A program made the translations under genes and the position numbers. 64,000 bases of DNA from positions 27,854 through 91,853 of the forward strand of contig CAUJSJ030000154.1 in the NCBI GenBank assembly GCA_963422775.4, given 5' to 3'. Source of the stretch: Pelomonas sp963422775. Its GTDB lineage: Bacteria; Pseudomonadota; Gammaproteobacteria; Burkholderiales; Burkholderiaceae_C. Shown in pieces: positions 59,948 through 64,000 of the stretch. The notes beneath the pieces were generated by a model. It was not told the DNA's origin. It saw only the letters and a list, made by a program, of their open reading frames with translations, and did no database searches. Within the stretch, counting starts at the first letter, position 1; every line of letters begins with the position of its first letter.

Positions 59948-62674
59948 TCATCCGGGCAGCAGGCCTGCGGCCTTGGCGGCTTCGTCCAGCGAGTCGCCGA
60001 TCAGCGCGAGGTTCTGGATGCCGGCCAGCCCCCATTGCGCGGAGTCGTTGGTGCTGATGCTGGGTTGCTCGTCCAGCGGGCGGATCACATCGACGCCGCC
60101 GATGCGCCGGGTCGCGCCGCCGCCCTTGAGCGCTCGCGATGCGAAGAACTCGCGCCAGGCGCGCAGCGCCAGCGCGCGGTCTTGGTCCTGGAAGGCTGCA
60201 TAGGCCGTCATGCGCGAGCCGGTGTCGCCCAGGCTGCGGCCGCCCGGGTCCCTGCCCAGCAGCGCCGCGATCTCGTTCTTGGGCGCGTTGTAGTAGCGGC
60301 AGTACTCCAGCCAGGCAAGGCGGTAGGCGGGCACGTCCACCAGCGTCAGCAGCTCCGAGCTCATCTCGATGACGCCGAACACCCCGTTCAGGTGCGAGAT
60401 GGAGACGTTGTCGCCGGGGCCGGAGAACTTGCCGGTCCTGGCGTCGTAGGGCGCGCCGCCGGCGAACCAGCGGCGCTTCATGTCGCCGATGCTCTGCATG
60501 CCGTTGACGAGCTTGTCGCGCCAGCGCTTGTCGCCGGTGCGCTCCCACTCGGCCAGCCAGGCCGCGATCCACGAGCCCCAGGTGGTGCCGAAGCCGACGC
60601 CGGGCAGGTCGGTGGTTTCCGGTGGTGCCGCCGTGCGCGCGAGCTTGCGCGAGATGTCGACCTTGGCGATGTCGGCGTCCGATTCCAGCAGCTCGCGGAT
60701 CAGGTCGCCGCAGCGCTCGTCGGCGGTCAGGTAGAAGTAGATGCGGCGGTAGGCGGCGTTGGACACGCGTGGCTGTTTGGACGAGTCCGACCAGTGCTGC
60801 ACGCCGTGGCGCGTGCCGAAGCCCTTGAAGGGGCCGAGGTGGTAGACGTCCACCTCGCCGGTGTGGCGCGTCATCGCCTCGGCCAGCTTGAAGATGTCGG
60901 CGCGGCCGGTGCGCAGATAGCTCATCCACAGCCACAGGTCGGTCGACAGCTCCGAGTTGTCCCAGGCGTAGCCGCCGATGTCGTAGCGCCACATGTGGCG
61001 GTCGGCGTCGTAGCCGTGCATGACGTCGCCGTAGTTCCAGAAGCCGTACCAGCGGTGCTGCTCGACCTCCTTCAGGTACTGCTCCAACTGCACGCCGAGC
61101 CGGTCCTCGATGAGCTTGCGGGCCGGCGGGCGCGTGTCGACCGGGTCCCAGTCGCCGAACACGCCGGCCGCATGGAGGCGCTGCGGCGTGAGTACGGGGC
61201 GGGCCGGGTTGGCGACCTGCTCGGCCATGTCGGAGAAGGCCTGGTGCGACGGCGTGGCGCCCAGCACCCACAGTTGCAGCTCCGACGTCCGGGCCACGCC
61301 CACCGACGAGTCCCAGCCGGGCTCGTAGTCCTCGTAGGTGATGTTCAGGCCTTCGATCTGCTTCTCGTGCGTGTCCATGTCGCCGGCCGAGCGGTAGGAG
61401 CGCATGTCCATCGCCGAGACCGAGGGCGAGTAGAGCCAGGCGGTCACGTCGGCCAGATCGCTGGCCGCGCCGCGGACGTCCAGCCGCACGGGGGCGCGCT
61501 GCCAGAAGTCCTTCAGGCCGAGCGCCACGCCGCCCGAGGCGCCACCGGCGTAGACCAGGCCCTTGGCTCGCGCGCCGCCGTTGGAGTCGATCCAGGCCTG
61601 GCCGCTCTGCGTGCGTTTGCGCAGCGTGAAGCCGTCGGCGTTGGCCTGCGAGAGCGAGAAGTCGCCCCACTCGGGAATCCACTTCAGGCCGTCCTGCACG
61701 GCCTTGGCCATGCCGCTCAGCGCGGGCAGCGCCTGGCCGGCGACCTGCGCGTCCTTGTAGGCCTGGCCGGGGTCACGGCGCAGGCCGGTCACGGGCCGCA
61801 CAGCCTCGCCCCACACGCCGACGCCCTCGCCGGAGAAGCGCACGTGGCGGTCGTGCGTGGCATTCGTCATCGGCACCTGCGCCGTCACGCCGAGGCCGGC
61901 GATGAAGTCCTTGGCCGGGTCGCCGTCCCAGACGAAGCTGTGGACGATGCGCACGCTCTCGGCGCCGGCATAGAAGTACAGGCGCACGGAGAATGGCAGC
62001 CAGTCGCGGCCGTTGCCAGAGTGGGTGCCGTCGAGCTTGAGCACCGCGCGCACGGGTCCTTGCCGCTCGACGGTGACAGACGTGACCTTGCTGGCGAAGG
62101 ACTGGCGAACGACCTTGCCGTCCAGCTCGGGCTCGGCGGCGTCCTCGCGCAGCGCGATGAGCTTGAGGTTCTTCAGCGTGATTCGGCCGGCGCGCGTGGC
62201 CTGCTCGATCAGCACGCCGCCCCGCGTGGGGACGGTCCAGGCGAGGTCGCCGGCGGTGATGACGATCTGCGTCGCGGCCTGCTTCACGCTCAGCCCGCCC
62301 GCCGCGGGCGTGCCGCTCTCCAGCTTCAGCGGGCCGAGTGGCGTGCCGCCGGCGAGGGCGTGCGCCGTCCACTTCAGCGAGCCGTCGGGCCAGAAGGCCA
62401 GCGGCCACGACTGGATGGCGTGGTTGGCCAGCTTGAAGTCCAGCGCCTTGGCTGTCGATCGCAGTTGGCCGCGCGGCCAGGGCACGCCGAAGGTGGCGCC
62501 TTCGAAGCGCGCGGGCGCCTGGCCGTCCAGCCAGCGCAGCAAGGTGTCGGCCACGGGCGCCGTCGTCGTGGGCAGGTTGGCCGTGGCTGCTCGCGCAGCG
62601 GGGAGGGACGAGGCGACGGAAGCCAGCGCCGTGGACTGCAGGAAGCCGCGGCGGGAGAACGGGGACGATGTCAT
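59948..62674 (-). CDS. PL26/YetA-like exo-rhamnogalacturonan lyase
   Basis: A 908-residue protein with a Tat leader (SRRGFLQSTALASVASSL, cleaved near AARA). The architecture fits PcRGLX/YetA proteins: an N-terminal beta domain (FGVPWPRGQLRSTAKALDF and WPDGSLKWTAHALAGGTPL), a central domain with FVWDGDPAKDFIAGLGV, and a C-terminal (alpha/alpha)6-type domain with WYGFWNYGDVMHGYD and SISHLNGVFGVIEMSSELL. Fungal PcRGLX releases unsaturated galacturonate-rhamnose from chain ends. Its presence next to PL11 supports this over a generic DUF. Confidence 0.78.
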   Translation of the reverse strand: MTSSPFSRRGFLQSTALASVASSLPAARAATANLPTTTAPVADTLLRWLDGQAPARFEGATFGVPWPRGQLRSTAKALDFKLANHAIQSWPLAFWPDGSLKWTAHALAGGTPLGPLKLESGTPAAGGLSVKQAATQIVITAGDLAWTVPTRGGVLIEQATRAGRITLKNLKLIALREDAAEPELDGKVVRQSFASKVTSVTVERQGPVRAVLKLDGTHSGNGRDWLPFSVRLYFYAGAESVRIVHSFVWDGDPAKDFIAGLGVTAQVPMTNATHDRHVRFSGEGVGVWGEAVRPVTGLRRDPGQAYKDAQVAGQALPALSGMAKAVQDGLKWIPEWGDFSLSQANADGFTLRKRTQSGQAWIDSNGGARAKGLVYAGGASGGVALGLKDFWQRAPVRLDVRGAASDLADVTAWLYSPSVSAMDMRSYRSAGDMDTHEKQIEGLNITYEDYEPGWDSSVGVARTSELQLWVLGATPSHQAFSDMAEQVANPARPVLTPQRLHAAGVFGDWDPVDTRPPARKLIEDRLGVQLEQYLKEVEQHRWYGFWNYGDVMHGYDADRHMWRYDIGGYAWDNSELSTDLWLWMSYLRTGRADIFKLAEAMTRHTGEVDVYHLGPFKGFGTRHGVQHWSDSSKQPRVSNAAYRRIYFYLTADERCGDLIRELLESDADIAKVDISRKLARTAAPPETTDLPGVGFGTTWGSWIAAWLAEWERTGDKRWRDKLVNGMQSIGDMKRRWFAGGAPYDARTGKFSGPGDNVSISHLNGVFGVIEMSSELLTLVDVPAYRLAWLEYCRYYNAPKNEIAALLGRDPGGRSLGDTGSRMTAYAAFQDQDRALALRAWREFFASRALKGGGATRRIGGVDVIRPLDEQPSISTNDSAQWGLAGIQNLALIGDSLDEAAKAAGLLPG

Positions 62675-62694
62675 GAGGGGACTCGGTGGAGGGT

Positions 62695-64000
62695 TCAGCG
62701 CGGCAGGGTCTTGTAGTGGTCGGCCAGGAACTCGAAGGCCGGCTTGCGCTGGCCCGTCTCGGAGATGAGGCCCTTGCGGTTCCAGCCGTTCTGAAAGACA
62801 GGGTGCTCGCGGCGCGGCGAGCGGAAGTCCTTCAGCACCCAGGGCGACAGGCCGCGCAGCGTCGGCACCTTGGCGGCCATGCCCAGCGTGGCACGGTAGT
62901 AGTCGACCTGGTAGTCCTCGCTGAACTTGCGGTGCAACTGCGGGTCGCGGAAGCCGGCCTGCGCGTCGGCGCCGAACTCGGAGAACAGCAGCGGCTTGTC
63001 TGCCGGCACGTCCCAGCGCAGGCGAGCCACGTCAGCCAGCGTGTCGTCGCCGTACCAGCCGGCGTAGGTGTTGACAGCGATGACGTCGAGCTGGTCCAGC
63101 AACGGGTCGGCGATGTGGAGGGTGTCGCCCTTGCGCTCCACCAGCAGCGCGGCGCTGACGAGGCGGCTCGGGTCCAGCGCGCGCACGGTCTCGGCCAGCG
63201 CGGTGTGGAAGCGCGTGCGGTTGTCGGCCACGGGCGTCTCGTTACCAATGCTCCACAGCACGACGGCGGCGCGATTGCGGTCGCGGTAGATGGTCTCGGC
63301 CTGCATGCGCCGGGCCAGCGCCAGCGTGGCCGGGTTGTCCCAGTTCACCGTCCAGTAGACGGGGATCTCGCTCCACACCAGCAGGCCGATCTCGTCGGCC
63401 ACGCGCAGCATGGCCTCGTTGTGCGGGTAGTGGGACAGGCGCACGTAGTTGCCGTGCAGGCCGTTCTTCACTTCACCGAGCAGCCGGCGGGCGGCGGCGT
63501 CGTCGACGCGGCGGGCGGGGTTGGGGCCGATCTCTTCCTCGTGGAGGCAGATGCCGCGCAGGAAGATGGGCTGGCCGTTCAGCAGGATCTCGCTGCCGCG
63601 CACGGCGATCGCGCGGAAACCGATGCGGTCGCGCAGCTTGTCATCGCCGGCTTCGAACTCCACGTCGTAGAGCGTCGGCGCGTCGGGCGTCCAGCGCTTG
63701 AGGCTGGCGGGTGCTGCGACGTCGAAGCGGGCTTGGCCGCTCGCATCGGTGCGGGCCGGCACCGTGAGGTTCAGGCCGGTGATGCGCAGGTTCACTGCGC
63801 GGTTGGCGGCCTGCGGGCCGTTGAGCTGCAGGCTGCCGACGAGGCGGCCGGCGTCGGTCAGGCGCAGCGTCGCGTCGTCGATGAAGGTGGCGGGTGTCTG
63901 GATGAGCTTCACCGGCCGCGTGATGCCGCCGTAGAGGTCCCAGTCGGTGATCTCGCCGGGGATGCTGTTGGCATCGTGCTTGGAGTCCACGCCGACGACG
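62695..64000 (-). CDS. GH2-family glycosidase, 3' part (beta-glucuronidase/galactosidase-like)
   Basis: The frame stays open to the right edge, so the N-terminus is missing. About 435 residues remain: the end of the sugar-binding domain (VDSKHDANSIPGEITDWDLYGG), an immunoglobulin-like domain and the TIM barrel. The barrel has GICLHEEE, NYVRLSHYPHNE, acid/base VVLWSIGNETP and nucleophile LLFSEFGADA. Relatives include beta-glucuronidases and beta-galactosidases; the choice cannot be made here. It lies 20 bp upstream of the PL26-like gene, in the same operon. Confidence 0.88.
   Translation of the reverse strand, partial: VVGVDSKHDANSIPGEITDWDLYGGITRPVKLIQTPATFIDDATLRLTDAGRLVGSLQLNGPQAANRAVNLRITGLNLTVPARTDASGQARFDVAAPASLKRWTPDAPTLYDVEFEAGDDKLRDRIGFRAIAVRGSEILLNGQPIFLRGICLHEEEIGPNPARRVDDAAARRLLGEVKNGLHGNYVRLSHYPHNEAMLRVADEIGLLVWSEIPVYWTVNWDNPATLALARRMQAETIYRDRNRAAVVLWSIGNETPVADNRTRFHTALAETVRALDPSRLVSAALLVERKGDTLHIADPLLDQLDVIAVNTYAGWYGDDTLADVARLRWDVPADKPLLFSEFGADAQAGFRDPQLHRKFSEDYQVDYYRATLGMAAKVPTLRGLSPWVLKDFRSPRREHPVFQNGWNRKGLISETGQRKPAFEFLADHYKTLPR

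Noticed and set aside
1..64000. CRISPR array, insertion sequence, prophage or plasmid origin.
   Set aside because: No regularly spaced direct repeats, transposase, integrase or phage genes were found on either strand.

Overview
The window looks like a chromosomal segment from a high-GC betaproteobacterium of the order Burkholderiales, most likely the Roseateles/Pelomonas/Mitsuaria neighbourhood. This placement is inferred from gene order and protein character: pilB-pilC-pilD-coaE-zapD-yacG, hemA-prfA-prmC and grxD-ubiX, a six-gene mla cluster, a PEP-CTERM protein, and a large TonB-dependent receptor of the oligosaccharide type. No 16S rRNA gene is present to confirm it.

Positions 1-42.7 kb are mostly core genome. 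They hold the 3' end of gltD; a minor-pilin operon (pilE-fimT-pilV-pilW-pilX-pilY1, minus strand); the mla phospholipid-transport cluster (mlaF-E-D-A-C-B); and a sugar-phosphate block in which zwf-hexR diverges from tal-pgi across a compact promoter with a candidate HexR operator. These are followed by pilB-pilC-pilD-coaE-zapD-yacG, tRNA-Pro(CGG), ispB, rplU-rpmA-obg-proB, rppH, proS with a small lytic transglycosylase, an M3 metallopeptidase, a PEP-CTERM protein, ubiX/grxD, prmC/prfA/hemA, miaB and tRNA-Met(CAU).

From about 42.7 kb to the right edge the window is an accessory carbohydrate locus built around pectic rhamnogalacturonan-I. It holds a two-domain CE12-type rhamnogalacturonan acetylesterase, a PL22-like oligogalacturonide lyase, a TonB-dependent receptor, a PL11 rhamnogalacturonan lyase, a GH43-like lipoprotein and a GH115 alpha-glucuronidase. 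A convergent minus-strand operon follows: GH2 (cut by the window end), a PL26/YetA-like exo-rhamnogalacturonan lyase, GH95, GH43 and an alpha/beta-hydrolase esterase. One unrecognised 283-residue protein sits where the two arms meet. Deacetylation, endo- and exo-cleavage of the backbone and removal of arabinose, galactose/fucose and glucuronate side groups could thus be coupled to uptake through one receptor. No SusD partner, inner-membrane transporter or local regulator is visible, so part of the system must lie beyond the right edge or elsewhere.

The most distinctive non-coding signal is a pair of matching palindromes (ATCACG-NN-CGTGAT), 55 bp centre to centre, upstream of the TonB-dependent receptor. 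They look like operators of an unidentified regulator of the pectin locus. A strong terminator between the receptor and the PL11 lyase, and twin-arginine signals on the minus-strand enzymes against Sec-type signals on the plus-strand enzymes, are further organisational features.
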